Shown piece after piece: positions 12,390 through 23,558 of a stretch of 64,000 nt of DNA. The stretch comes from Eulemur rufifrons (taxonomy: Eukaryota > Chordata > Mammalia > Primates > Lemuridae): positions 245,200,843 to 245,264,842 of the forward strand of contig NC_090989.1 in the NCBI RefSeq assembly GCF_041146395.1, given 5' to 3'. The notes below the pieces were generated by a model. The model was not told where the DNA came from, did not search any database, and saw only the letters and a program-made list of their open reading frames with translations. The translations under genes and the position numbers were made by a program. Numbering within the stretch: position 1 is the stretch's first letter; the number at the start of each line of letters is the position of its first letter.

Positions 12390-12900
12390 ATCTAATCTGT
12401 TCAGGGTATTTGTAAATCTACCTAGTTTCTCTTTTATCTAAACTCACTCTTCTTTAGTTTAAAGCATCATCACCAAGCCATAACTAACTACAGCACTAGC
12501 CTCCTAAACTTCTTTCCTGCATGGACATTTCAATCCACCTATTTTACTGGCACTATACATAAGATTCTCACGAGATTATGTTCCTAGCTATTTCTGTTGT
12601 GTTCCAGTAGCCTATAAAATCAGCTCCATGTGTATCAGTAAGGCATGGGAGACTTTTAATATTGGCCATTAATCTACATTGTATTTCCAAGCTCTAATCT
12701 TTTGCCACTTACCCACACATTTCAGCTTACCATTTCTCAAACATTTCAGACCCTGTGACATTTCTAGCCCTTCACACATGCCTTTTACTCTGCCTGGATT
12801 TTCCTGTTTGTCATTCATCCTTCTAGACCCAGGTCAGCATCAACTCTTCTGTGAAATTTTTATTGACACTCCTAGCTGTAACAGCAAAGTAAATCCCTCT
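12390..12900 (+). repeat. L2 LINE, sense
   Basis: This is the L2 3' coding region in sense orientation. 'tttactctgcctggattttcctg' and 'tcagcatcaactcttctgtgaaatttttattgac' (12785-12870) correspond to the well-known L2 segments around 'ccctctgcctggaa' and 'tcacctcctcagagaggccttcc'. It is diverged, with stops in all frames. Confidence 0.75.
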
Positions 12901-12905
12901 GATGG

Positions 12906-13739
12906 AACAGTGAGTTAATTTTCTTCTAGGAATGACTCACACCTCAGAATTTTTTTTTTTTATAATGACACTTTTAGCAAGAGAAAAAAAATAAATGGCA
13001 TAAACAACACTCTAGAAACAAACACAAATACAACTGCTATGGCATTTCAGTATTGCAATGGCTTATTTTTTCAATCATCTAATTATAGTTAGATAGAAAA
13101 CTCTTCTTTCTATATATAGGGCCTTTAATCTAAGAAGGTAACCTGCAATTCTGTATCCCCCATAACAATAAGATGAAATAAATAAAAAAAAAAGAATATG
13201 AATGTTCTCATAATACATTCAGTTTTTCTAAATGATTTTATAATATGGTTTATTTGAGAAATAAAAAAGTTTTAAAATAGTATGTAAAAAATGATGACCC
13301 AGAATTTTCATGAAGGTTAAAAAATAACACATGCTATTAAATTCTCTATTTATAGATTTGGTTTCACTCCTGTCATGTGGCTAGAGGGTCCATCTTCCCA
13401 TCACTCATTGCAGGGGTTTAAGCTGAGGCCATTACCTCCTATTTTTCAAAAAATAGTATTACATATATGACTAATCTTCAGAAAAATATTTGGTTCTTTG
13501 GGTTATCTTAATATTTAGCCCCTGAGATGTAATAGTTTTTTAAAGAGAAAACAGGAAAATGTCTTTTCTTTTCTTTATAATGCCAACTTGATATTTCTCA
13601 GCAAATGTCATCTTTTTATCTTGATTAGAGTACAGGTACTTCTGCTTCTTATCAATGCTTCTCTTTCTAACAGTTAGATGAGTCTCATCCCTACTTGGAA
13701 AACATTGCTGGAGTCTTACCATTTAACAGCTATCAATTT
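12906..13739. other. Unassigned AT-rich sequence
   Basis: T-run at 12950-12961 and A-rich stretches near 13180. No gene, no clear repeat. Confidence 0.5.
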
Positions 13740-13905
13740 ATATTGCTTTGTATTACAGATATTGTTATAATAGTTTATTGCTCCACATACGTTTAAAAGT
13801 CCTTGAGTGAAAAGATCTTGAAATGTTTATTTTCATATTCCCAAAATGGTTGTAGTATAATGCCTTTACACAGTAAGTACTCAAAATATGTTTACCAAAT
13901 GAAAA
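13740..13905 (+). repeat. L2 LINE 3' end fragment
   Basis: The sequence 'agtataatgcctttacacagtaagtactcaaaatatgtttaccaaatg' corresponds to the L2 3' end (usually like 'cagtgcctggcacatagtagg', then 'caataaatatttgttgaatg'). Confidence 0.65.
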
Positions 13906-14554
13906 AAAGTGATAATTACATATAACAGAACATATGAGAATTGAATGAGAATGATGTTAAAAGTTTTATGTTTAAAGAACAACAAAATCCTTGATAATAA
14001 TGGAGATCTTTTATATACTATCTTCCTATTATAATATTGACCAGCCTCAAGTGCTCATTTGCAAACCTTTATAAGCAAAATAGGGTTTTGCACAGGTGGG
14101 GTGGATCTGCCCAACCAGAGTCAGGCCAGAAGAATTTCTTTGACAGAGCCGAAATCAGACTGGCCTGCCACTCTTCTCTCAGCTCCCACAGTCCTAGAAA
14201 CCAGCCCAGGGCCCACCAATCTCTAGGGACGCCACCACTCCTGTGCTCCAATTGTGTTTATCACCTGGCAGCTTCAATGCACTAAATGACACTCTACTGA
14301 CTGAAAGAGTTAATGGTCCTCCAAAAGTGAGCAGCTGAGTCCCATCTCATTGTTAAGATCAGCTCCATTATGTTTTACTTGAAAGTTTTGGTTCCTTCTC
14401 TCTTTTCCTTTCCTAAATGAAAACACTAGATCAACTAAATTCAATTTAAACTTTTACAATTATTTTAAGACAATTAAAATTTAAAAATTCCCAAGTTATT
14501 TTTTCCCTCTGCTTGATCCACAAATTTTCTTATCTCACACAAAGCTCCTGGTGA
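13906..14554. other. Unassigned; GC-richer unique block at 14040-14345
   Basis: The block at 14040-14345 is noticeably richer in G and C than its surroundings and is not a repeat I recognise. It is open on both strands over about 180-250 bases, but I see no acceptor/donor pair framing an exon. It may be conserved noncoding sequence or a very old repeat. Confidence 0.4.
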
Positions 14555-14661
14555 GAATACCTAGTATGCCAAAACCTCCAGAGCTGTACTGGGTCTGAAA
14601 AAAAAAAAAAAAAGAAAAAGAAAAAAAAAACCCCAAAACAATGAATACCTAGTATGCCAAA
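14555..14661 (+). mobile_element. Very short poly-A retroinsertion with 19-bp TSD
   Basis: The 19-bp sequence gaatacctagtatgccaaa occurs at 14555-14573 and again, perfectly, at 14643-14661. Between them are 69 bases: a 24-base body (acctccagagctgtactggg, then tctg) followed by a long A-rich tail. A TSD of this length plus an A tail marks L1-driven insertion of a severely 5'-truncated RNA. The source of the body is not recognisable by eye; an mRNA 3' end is the simplest guess. Confidence 0.88.
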
Positions 14662-15259
14662 TCCAAATATAGTGAGATACTGATAATTAAGGATTAAACC
14701 ACAAATTTTTCTTAAATGTTGAATTGCTTTTCTGTGTTTGAAAATAATAAATATATGTGCTATATAGTAATGATAGGGCAACATCCAATTTAAGAAATTG
14801 TCCGTGTCATTTAAAATATACTGAATTCAATTGGACAGAAAATAAAAGTAATCAAGTGAATAGTGAGCTATGTAGAACGTCAAGAAGATGCCAATCAGAG
14901 TAATGTGTTATCTTTAGAAAATGCCCTACACAAGCATTTAAAGACCACAGACTGGAACCTCTGCATTGGTCAGATCATAAATTTGGGGAGGCCAAATACA
15001 GTAAGGAAAAGAACCAGATATAACTGAGCATGAGTAAAGATCTATGTCATTATTAACCCTGTGATTTTGAACAGATAACAGATTTAGTCATTCATTCATC
15101 AGAGCATCCATCTTTCTCTCCATTCATTCATCATCCAACTATCCATCCTTACATTTATCTGTAACTTAACTGCAGAGCCTAGAACAAGATGCTCAGATAA
15201 TTTGTGATTGAATATATAAATAAGTTAATAAACAGTGTTAATTTTTTATTACATTAATA
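14662..15259. other. Unassigned; degenerate CATT/CATC tract
   Basis: No gene seen. A degenerate tetranucleotide tract (cattcattcatca, then ccattcattcatcatcc) lies at about 15089-15150. Confidence 0.5.
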
Positions 15260-16505
15260 TTTTTAACCTGTTTGTCTTTTTTTAGTCAAGGTAAATTCAT
15301 ATAATATCAAATTCAGCATTTTAACTATTTTAAAGTATACAATACAGTAGATTCTAGTATAATACATTCATAATTATCACCACTAGCAAATGCCAGAATA
15401 TTTCCATCATCCCAAAATGACACCCTGTACTCATCGAGCACTAACTCCCCATTTCTCCCTTCCCCCCAACCCCTGGAAACCACTAAACTGCTATTTGTCT
15501 CTAAGAATTTGCCTGTGCTAGACATTTCATGTAAATAGAATTATACAATATGTGGCCTTTTGTCTAGCTTCTTTCACTTATCATAATATTTTCAAGGTCC
15601 ATCCATATTTTAGCATGAATTGGTATTTCATTACTTTGTAAGGCTGAATAAAATCACATTGTATGGATATACTATAATACATTTTATTTATCCATTCTTT
15701 AGTTTATGGACATTTGGGCTGTTTTTACTTTTTTGCTATTATGAATAATGCTGCCATGAACATTCATGAACAAGTTTTGTTCGAACACTTGTTTTTAATT
15801 CTGTTGTATGTATACCTAGGATTTCTGGGCCACATGAAAATTCTATGTTTAACTTCTTTGAGGAACCTGCTCTGTGTTCTAGAGCAGTTGAACCATTTGA
15901 CATACTCACTAGAAATATATCCATATCATATCATTCTCCAAATTTATTTTTCCTTCTCTTTTAAAAACTTATAATCATCTTAGTGGGTATGAATTGGTAT
16001 CTTATTGAGATTTGATTTGCATTTCCTTAATGCATAATGACGTTGAACATTGTTTCATTGCTTATTTGCTTTGTATATGTTCTTTGGACAAATGTCTAAG
16101 TCTTTGCCTGTTTTCTAAATTGGGTTTTTTTTTTTTTGTTATTGAGTTTTAGGAGATCTTTATATATTCTAATACTAAATCCATATTATATGTATGGTTT
16201 GCAAATATTTTCTCCTGTGTTGTGTATGGTCTTTCTGCTTTCTTGATAATGTTCCTTGATACACAAATATTCTTAATTTCAATGAAGTCAAATGTATATT
16301 TTTTCTTTTATTGCTTATACTTTTGATAGAGATTGAATTGAATCTGTATATCAATTTGGGTAATATTGCCATTTGAAAATATTAATTTTTCCAATTTATG
16401 ATCAAGGGCGTCTTTCCATTTATTTAGGTTTTTAATTTCTTTCAGCAATATTTTGTAGTTTTCAGTGTACAAGTTTTATATTTCCTTGGTTAAATTTATT
16501 ATTCA
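15260..16505 (-). mobile_element. L1M-age LINE, antisense 3' part
   Basis: An old L1 in antisense: 3' UTR from about 15260, then the ORF2 C-terminal region. Diagnostic phrases are 'ccatccatattttagcatgaattggtatttcatt', 'gctgaataaaatcacattgtatggatat', 'ctattatgaataatgctgcc' and 'gttattgagttttaggagatctttatatattct'. There is an internal deletion near 16320. Frames are heavily broken. No TSD found. Confidence 0.92.
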
Positions 16506-16879
16506 ATGACTATTTATCAAGCTTAACAGATGTAGTAAGTACAGTGATAAGTACTGAAGACACAATTAGAAGCCAAATCCTAGCTCCCTTTCGTATATTT
16601 ATCTTAATAGTTCCACTGAGACTGGGACAGAGGTCTTTATTCAGGATTGCCAATACACATCCACACATTCAAATTTTGATTTCTTGTGTTTCTACCAATA
16701 ATCTTCACTATTGCTTCTAAGTTCAGCCTGACTGCAGTTTCTACTATTTCTCTTCTTCTATGGTTATAGAATTTAAATGGAGGTATTCCAATGGTATCAG
16801 GTATTGTTAGTTTGGCAATATCAAATCAACAAAAGACTGAAACATGCTTAAATGACCAGAACTTTCATTTACTTATACA
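16506..16879. other. Unassigned sequence
   Basis: No recognisable gene or repeat in this spacer between the L1M and L2 fragments. Confidence 0.5.
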
Positions 16880-17330
16880 CTAAATAATTGATTCATTCAA
16901 TGATATTTTTGAGCTCATAGGTGTTAGACACTATAGCAGGCACTAGAGATGGAAAAATGAAAAATACATAGTTCTTGTCCTGAGAAAACTAAATAAAATT
17001 TGGAAACAAATATTAAACAATAAAATAAATACTGAATTAGGAAGAGATAAGTTCTAGTACAGTGGTTCTTGAAAAGTTATAGGTTGGAACAAACTAATCG
17101 AAAAAAGGAAAGGTTTTCACTAAGTTTTAATGTCTGAAAAGGCATTTGTCAATGAGAAGACCTTCCAACTAGCTGGAACAGAACGTAAAAGCTGAGAAGT
17201 GTAAAGTAGGAAGTTATATTCAGAGAACTCTATGTAGTTGTATATGAAAAAGAAGGTCTGAGGGACTGAATGACAAGATACACAGAAATGATGCCATAGA
17301 CAATATCCTACAGATCAAGGGTTTTCAAAC
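16880..17330 (-). repeat. L2 LINE, antisense
   Basis: Antisense L2 starting from its 3' end ('tgattcattcaatgatatttttgagctc', then 'ggcactagagatggaaaaatgaa') and continuing through 'gacaatatcctacagatca'. Diverged. Confidence 0.6.
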
Positions 17331-17379
17331 ATATTTTAGTCACGTACTTCTTTGTACCTAAACCATAAGCAGAAGTAAA

Positions 17380-17515
17380 GCATAAATAAATAATACATAT
17401 TATATATACTGTCTTATAATATTATTTATACTACTATGTATTATATTGTTTATATATGTATTATATTATTTATTTATGAATTATTTATTTATTATTATTA
17501 ATTTATTATTTTGAA
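17380..17515. repeat. AT-rich low-complexity tract
   Basis: Alternating tat/att/tta motifs (for example ttatttatttatgaattatttatttattatta), with very few G or C bases. Likely a degraded AT microsatellite. Confidence 0.8.
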
Positions 17516-17639
17516 GCAAGAAGACTTCAAAACTTCCCCAGCTACCTCATGACTCTTAATTAGCAAGTATTCCTGGAAAATTTTAGTGTCATGGGGAGAA
17601 ACTATATATAATATCCTGAAAAGCTTTTCCTCTAGCTGT

Positions 17640-17985
17640 TTATATAGCAGACAATTCATCGCCCAGGTTTCTGCTTAAATTTCTTCTCTTCACAGAGGTT
17701 TCCTCTGTCTACATGATATAAGAGAGCTCTTTCCTGTCACTCCAAGATGCCCTATCCTCCTTTATTCTTATTTTCTTCCTTCCATTTAGCACAATTTGAA
17801 TCATTTTGTATATTGTCTATTTTGTATGTTTATATTCTTTCTCAACCCCATACCCAATTTCCCTAAAAAGTAAATACTAGAAAACACAGGCTTACTGGTC
17901 TTGTTTATCACTCCATCCTCAGTTCTCATAACAAAGCCAGGAATGTGGTATTCTCTCATTACAGATTTGTTGAATAAATGAATTG
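17640..17985 (+). repeat. L2 LINE 3' end, sense
   Basis: Sense L2 running to its end: 'ttctcttcacagaggtttcctctgtc', 'cactccatcctcagttctcataacaaagcc', then 'gatttgttgaataaatgaattg' at 17965-17987. Confidence 0.8.
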
Positions 17986-17987
17986 AA

Positions 17988-19551
17988 TAAGGAATACACA
18001 AAGGGTAGCTGCATCAATAAAAATTAGGAGAAATAACAGTGGGTGCAGGTCAAATAGCACAGGTCAAGCCCAGCAAAGTCTGTAAGATCCTGGTTGATTG
18101 TCCATCACCTAAGAGGACAGCCTCTGTGTCTTCAGTGTGACTCGTTACTTCTGCCCTTTTTTCATTTTGCCCTCCCTGATTCATCTTTCTAGTCACCTAT
18201 ACCCCTTCCCCTTGTTTTTCAGCAAAGAAATTTTATGCAAAAGTATTCCCAAAAGGCCATAAATCAGGGGGAAGTATGCTTAATTTCAAAATAATACAGC
18301 TTTGATGGATATGTTATAGACAGCAAACTGTCATCAAAACCATGTGAGTTTTGCCCGTTTGATAAATGTAAAAAAAATCTTAGAACATGAATAAGATGTT
18401 TGCCAGGAGTTACTTGCATTATTAAGAACAGTATATACACACTGAAAATATACCATATATTAATAGTCTCTGCCCTAAACTCGCACTTAACATTCACCTT
18501 TTATCAAGACAATATGATTGAAAAGTCTCTTCTCACATTGAACAAACTATCTAGAAAAATCTCTTAAAGAACTTTTGATGACTTAAAGAAAATGGATGAA
18601 CTAAAAAGCACTCTGACATTAGGGTAGAACAAAATTAAATTGGTTTCCACTAGGTTGACCACAATCAAGAAATTCAAACTTAACTCTGAAAGCAAGAGAG
18701 GCACTTGAAGACTAGTAATATGGTTTCAGGGAGAGGAAGATGAATTTAGTCAAAGTTTTTGAACTCTCTAGTGAGGAGGGAAGACATAGATAGGAAGACC
18801 AAGAAGAAGTCTGCAGTGTCCAGACAGGCAATGATTAAAGCTTGGATGAGAACAGGAATTATTGATTGTCTAAAGGGGGAGTGGGAAGAGAGTTAATTTC
18901 CCTTGCTTCTTCCTTACCTAGTGCAAATAAATCATTGCTTTCACCATATATCTGAAGAAAATACATCATAAAAAAACTATTGGTGGTTAAAAAACAATAG
19001 AGGCATAAAAAGTTAAATGCTGCTAGAATTTAAATTTGCAAAGATAGCTGTATAAAGATAAATTATTAATTAATAGGGCCAACACCGATTCCCATATTGC
19101 CAGAGCCTGCTGAGATTTTGAAAACCAATATGTTTTTGTCTTGAAGGGTGTTTGAAAGAAACTGGTTAACCTAAAAGGCCTTGAGATGTTAGGGGAATTA
19201 CAGAGAGAGACTCTGTAAATCAATACAATTTCTTCAGCAAATACTGTATCAAAAAGAAGGACACTGAATTCAACATTGTCAGCAATGGAGATAAAATCAT
19301 TTATATCTAAGAAAGTGTAAACATCCTCCGACTAAATAGTTGGCAGCACCAGAGGAAATTGAAATAGGCTTTCCTCATACTGAACTCACATAATCTTTGA
19401 TTCAGTAGAAGGCCCATTTACAAAGACATACTATTGTTTTGAGGAATGACCACCTCCTTCACAACCTACTTTAGACACTTAGTAGAAAGCACTTGTGCTT
19501 TCCTTTTGTTATTGTAAGGATGTTTCACATTTTCAATTAATGATTCTAGTC
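17988..19551. other. Unassigned sequence
   Basis: About 1.5 kb without a gene, recognised repeat or exon-like block. Short open frames at 18264-18497 and 19023-19223 (minus) look like chance. Confidence 0.5.
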
Positions 19552-19559
19552 AGTTAAAG

Positions 19560-20028
19560 CAGCAATCACTAAACTTTTGGGCACCAGGGACTGTTTTCAT
19601 GGAAGACAATTTTTCCATGGATGGGGGAAGAGAGGCATGGTTTCAGGATAATTCAAGCTCATTACATTTATTGTGCAGTCAGACCTCTTTGCTAATGATA
19701 ATCTGTTATTTGCAGCTGCTCCCCGGCCCTAGCATCACCACCTCAGCTCCACCTCAGGTCATCAGGCATTAGATTCTCACAAGGAGTGCACAACCTAGAT
19801 CCCTCACATGTGCAGTTTACAGTAGGGTTTGTGGTCCTGTGGGAATCTAATGCTGCTGCAGATCTGACAGAATGTGGAGCTCAGGTGGTGATGTGAGTGA
19901 TGGGGAGTGGCTGTAAATACAGATAAAGCTTCACTTGCCTGCTGCTCACCTTCTGCTGTGTGGGCCGGTTCCTAACAGGCTGGTTCCTAACAGGTAGCAG
20001 TCTGCAACCTGGGGGTTGGGCACCCCAG
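19560..20028 (+). mobile_element. hAT-type DNA transposon, copy 1
   Basis: Ends follow the CAG...(ACC)CC-AG pattern of hAT MER elements and are flanked by 8-bp TSDs with one mismatch (agttaaag at 19552-19559, agttaaat at 20029-20036). The interior contains 'ggaagacaatttttccatgg' and 'catcaggcattagattctca'. It is the same family as the element at 34748-35220, in the opposite orientation. A 15-bp tandem duplication (ggttcctaacaggct) lies at 19967-19994. No open frame. Confidence 0.9.
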
Positions 20029-20029
20029 A

Positions 20030-20290
20030 GTTAAATAATTAAGATGTTCTATCCCATTTTATACAGGACATAGAAGTGCTGACAAAGCTTAAGTAGCTTT
20101 AAATTTTGACCAATTATGATCATAGATCTAAAATCACTCCAGAATTCAAGACAGAATTCCCAAAGGAGAAATCACTGCTAAAATAAAATACAAAATTATT
20201 TGAAGCCTTTGTACCAACTGCCAAAAATCCCCTAATCTCTCTAGCCTCAGTTTCCTTATCTTTAAAACAAGGAAGAAATACTTTATGATC
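20030..20290. repeat. MIR fragments, antisense then sense
   Basis: 20040-20160 resembles antisense MIR ('cccattttatacaggacatagaag', then 'ttaagtagcttt'). 20205-20290 resembles sense MIR ('cctcagtttccttatctttaaaac'). Both are diverged. Confidence 0.5.
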
Positions 20291-20710
20291 TGAAGAATAC
20301 CTTCCCATTCGAATATTCAATTATTATGTGCCCCATGTTATAGTTAACCACTCCAGCTCCCACAAAGTCCACATAACAAAACAAAATTGTGCAGCTTTTC
20401 CTCTTCACAAATATTCCTCCATTCCTAGATAGTCAAATGAAATGTCTAAAGGAGATGCTGGGAATTAAGTATCTGAATCATAAGAAAGAGGAAAATGGAG
20501 GCTCATATTAAAGAGAATGAAGAACTAATCCATCAATGACTAAGAACTTACTATCGACCATGACACACCCAATGCTAAGGCATTGAAGATTCATGGGAAT
20601 CATGCTTGGTACCTTCTAGAAAGGAACACTCCAGTACCCAGAAAACAAAATTGCTTTCAAAAACATTAGAGAGCCCTATTTGAATATAATATCTTCAATG
20701 ACTCTTGAAG

Positions 20711-20713
<3 letters not shown>

Positions 20714-20742
<29 letters not shown>
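20714..20742. repeat. (AC)n microsatellite
   Basis: About 14 uninterrupted AC units ending in acatata. Confidence 0.98.
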
Positions 20743-20747
<5 letters not shown>

Positions 20748-20929
20748 AAAACAGAGATATGAATTTTGCTAACATTCCACTTTGGTTTGACTCTCACCTC
20801 AGAGACAACCATTGACTAAATAAGATAGTTCTCTTTTCCTGATCACCATATCTTGCCAGCAATTTTCTACACAGAGTTACATTAGGAATAATAAGTAATA
20901 GGATGGAAATTCAATGCTAGGTATATTAA

Positions 20930-21181
20930 CACATGGGCTGCCACACTAGCAAAAAAATTTTTCCTTGGGGCCACGGTGTTTTATTATGAAAATAGAATAA
21001 AAACTTCAAAAACAAAATGATCCTTTCTAATTTAATGAAAGATTTGTTATTTTTTTATTTTTTATTGTTTTCTATGTGTGAGTTATATGCAACTTGAAAA
21101 ATAGTTCATGGGGCTCCCAAGGAGAAGAGATTTGTGAGTTACATACGCTTCACAAAGCCCTAGGTTCAAAACTAGCATGAG
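20930..21181. mobile_element. TTAA-bounded candidate MITE (piggyBac-like)
   Basis: 252 bases lie between TTAA at 20926-20929 and TTAA at 21182-21185. Outer ends are weakly inverted: CACATG(ggctgccaca)CTAG on the left and CTAGCATGAG on the right, so after a gap the first CATG and CTAG pair up. The interior has no open frame, is AT-rich in the centre and has two similar subterminal motifs (tgtgagttatatgcaact and tgtgagttacatacgct). TTAA targets are typical of piggyBac, and nonautonomous piggyBac families are known from mouse lemur. That family match is inference. Confidence 0.45.
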
Positions 21182-21323
21182 TTAAATACAAGTCACATGG
21201 CAGTTGTGTTAAATAGGTAATTTCTTCACTGACTATCCTGCATCTTCTCACAGTAGCTGATGGTATTCAGGTGCTTTGCACTTGAGCTTATCACAAGTCA
21301 TGAGATACTTAGGCTTCATCTCT

Positions 21324-21650
21324 TTTTTTTTTTTTTTTTTTTTGAGACAGAGTCTCACTTTGTTGCCCAGGCTAGAGTGCCGTGGCATTAGCCTAGCTCA
21401 CAGCAACCTCAAACTCCTGGGCTCAAGCAATCCAGAAGCCTCCCAAGTAGCGGGACTACAGGCATGCGCCACCATGCCCAGCTGATTTTTTCTATATATT
21501 TTTAGTTGTCCAGCTAATTTCTTTCTATTTTTAGTAGAGATAGGGTCTTGCTCTTGCTCAGGCTGGTCTCAAACTCCTGACCTCGAGCGATCCACCCGCC
21601 TTGGCCTCCCAGAGTGCTAGGATTACAGGCGTGAGCCACCGTGCCGGGCC
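21324..21650 (-). mobile_element. Alu SINE, strepsirrhine type, antisense
   Basis: A full dimeric Alu on the minus strand with a 20-base poly-T at 21324-21343 (its A tail). Perfect 14-bp TSDs (taggcttcatctct) lie at 21310-21323 and 21651-21664. The middle region has the extra 'gtccagctaatttctttcta' block. About 18 bases of the right arm near 21430-21440 are missing or altered relative to the other copies. Confidence 0.96.
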
Positions 21651-21664
21651 TAGGCTTCATCTCT

Positions 21665-22524
21665 TGAAGGCTTAGGCTTGTATACTCTACTGTCAGCCCT
21701 TCTGGTATCTGGAGGTCTCTCAGAAAAGGCTGAGTTTTCAATAATCTTCACACTTTACTTTTATCTGCAGATGGTAAACAATAGCACCATTTCATTTCTC
21801 CAAAAAAAAAAAAAATCCTTTCTAATTTCTACTAGATAGCAAATTTTTCTCTACCAAAAGACCTCCTATCCATTGCTTTTCTTTCAGAATCAGTCACTTC
21901 AGCACCAGAGAGAACAGTCTTCCTCTTTTTACATATATTACAAAAGAAGTAATGCAAGCTATGTCCCATCTTTCACCAGAATTAGGATTTTTTATGGTGG
22001 AACCAATCCATACCTTTCTCCCTTTCCTCTAGCTCTCTTTATTATAACCTGGCTGATGTTAGATTTTTTAACTATTTAAAGTCATAATTACCAAGAATTC
22101 ACTTAGCTCCCACAGAGAATATGGGTTAAACTAAGGGATGTTCCAAAGACTCCTAAAATTAGAAAGCTTATAGTAGTATTGCTACAATTCCAAGTTTGAA
22201 GGGACCAAAAACAATGATATATTTGTAGTTTACTTTAAAAAAAAGATAAACCAAAAGCTAAAACAAATTGGTTTGCTTAGTTTTAATCATAATATTAACA
22301 CAACAGTATTTCAGACATTTCAGAATTTTGTTTTAGATATTTATTTATTTTTTAAAATTTTTAATTGCCTGGTTGTTACTAATAAGTACTGAAATCCATC
22401 TAGTAAAATGAAACTGTTGGACCCCAAAGAGGATAATGTCAATGACAAAGAGAGCAGCTCATCATATTCTGAAGATATTTTAAGGGATTAATCTTTTACA
22501 AGTGGGATGCTATGGTGGGCAAAT
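21665..22524. other. Unassigned sequence
   Basis: No gene seen; A-run at about 21801-21814. Confidence 0.5.
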
Positions 22525-22645
22525 ATGGATACCATATTACAGACAGGAAAAGAAAACTCATGAGTATTAAGTGTGTTGTCCAAGGCCAATCATTAAATAA
22601 TGAGAAGAATAGAGCTTCAACTCAAGACTGACATTTTAACTTATA
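22525..22645 (-). repeat. MIR SINE fragment, antisense
   Basis: 'ttacagacaggaaaagaaaactcatgag', 'gtccaaggccaatcattaaataatgag' and 'agcttcaactcaagactgac' follow the order of antisense MIR. Confidence 0.65.
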
Positions 22646-23084
22646 TAAAAACTAAACAGTTCTTCAGGAACCCGAGGAAAATTGGTAATATGTGATGAAT
22701 TTTCGAACTTCAACCAGGTGGAGAGAAAGCATGAAATATTGAATATGTCCAAATGAAAATATGCTGTGATGTTTCCGCAATATTGAATTAGACTTATGGT
22801 GAATTGACCAGCCCTGAAATTGATCCGTATGTCTCTAAACATCATAAAAAATATCATGCTAGATCAGATGAATGGTTTACCAGCCAAGTGATTTATCTCT
22901 GATAAATGTAACAGGACATTTTGTGCAAGACAGTGGTAGCTATTTCCCATGATGCTTATATGAAAAGATTAAAATTTACCATGATGTGTATACTGTTCAC
23001 ATATATCACATATTGGAATACAGAGTTTCGTGTTTTTCTTCGTGGCCTCTGTAAAGTATTTATTTGGTAAAAATTAGAAAGAAA

Positions 23085-23320
23085 GCTAATATATATTGAA
23101 TGGCTGTTACATTTTAGGTGTTAGTCAAGTCTCAGTACTTGTGATCTAAGTTTTACAAAATTTCTACAACGTAAATAGTAATCTCATTTCACTGATGAAG
23201 AATCTTTGGGAGAAATTATTGAATAACTTACCCAGGGACACAAAAGTGATAGTGATGGAGTTGGCATTTTCAATCCAATACTCATGTTAAAGTGCCACGT
23301 TCATTGCATTACAATGATTT
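23085..23320 (-). repeat. MIR-type SINE, antisense
   Basis: The order of parts fits antisense MIR: 'tattgaatggctgttacattttaggtgttag', 'tctcatttcactgatgaagaatc', 'cttacccagggacacaaaagtgatag' and 'ttttcaatccaatactcatgttaaagtgccac'. Confidence 0.7.
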
Positions 23321-23525
23321 GGGGATGTATAGGATTATCATCCACTATCTCCATCTGTCCTCAGAGTGGAAATGAATGACATGTCCAGGCATGTTTCTCT
23401 TGCTGACCTAAGCCATGGTTAAGAGAATATTCCATAAGTCACTAGTAATCTATTGGACTGGATCTGACTTGTGAAATACAAGCCATCATTTCTACACAAC
23501 CTATGCATGCTAGGAATGCAATCAA

Positions 23526-23558
23526 GCACACACACACACGTGCACACACACATACACA
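23526..23558. repeat. (CA)n microsatellite
   Basis: Interrupted CA repeat (cacacacacacacgtgcacacacacatacaca). Confidence 0.95.

Noticed and set aside
20714..20742. Regular repeats as a CRISPR array
   Set aside because: It is a plain AC dinucleotide microsatellite in a vertebrate genome; no spacer structure.
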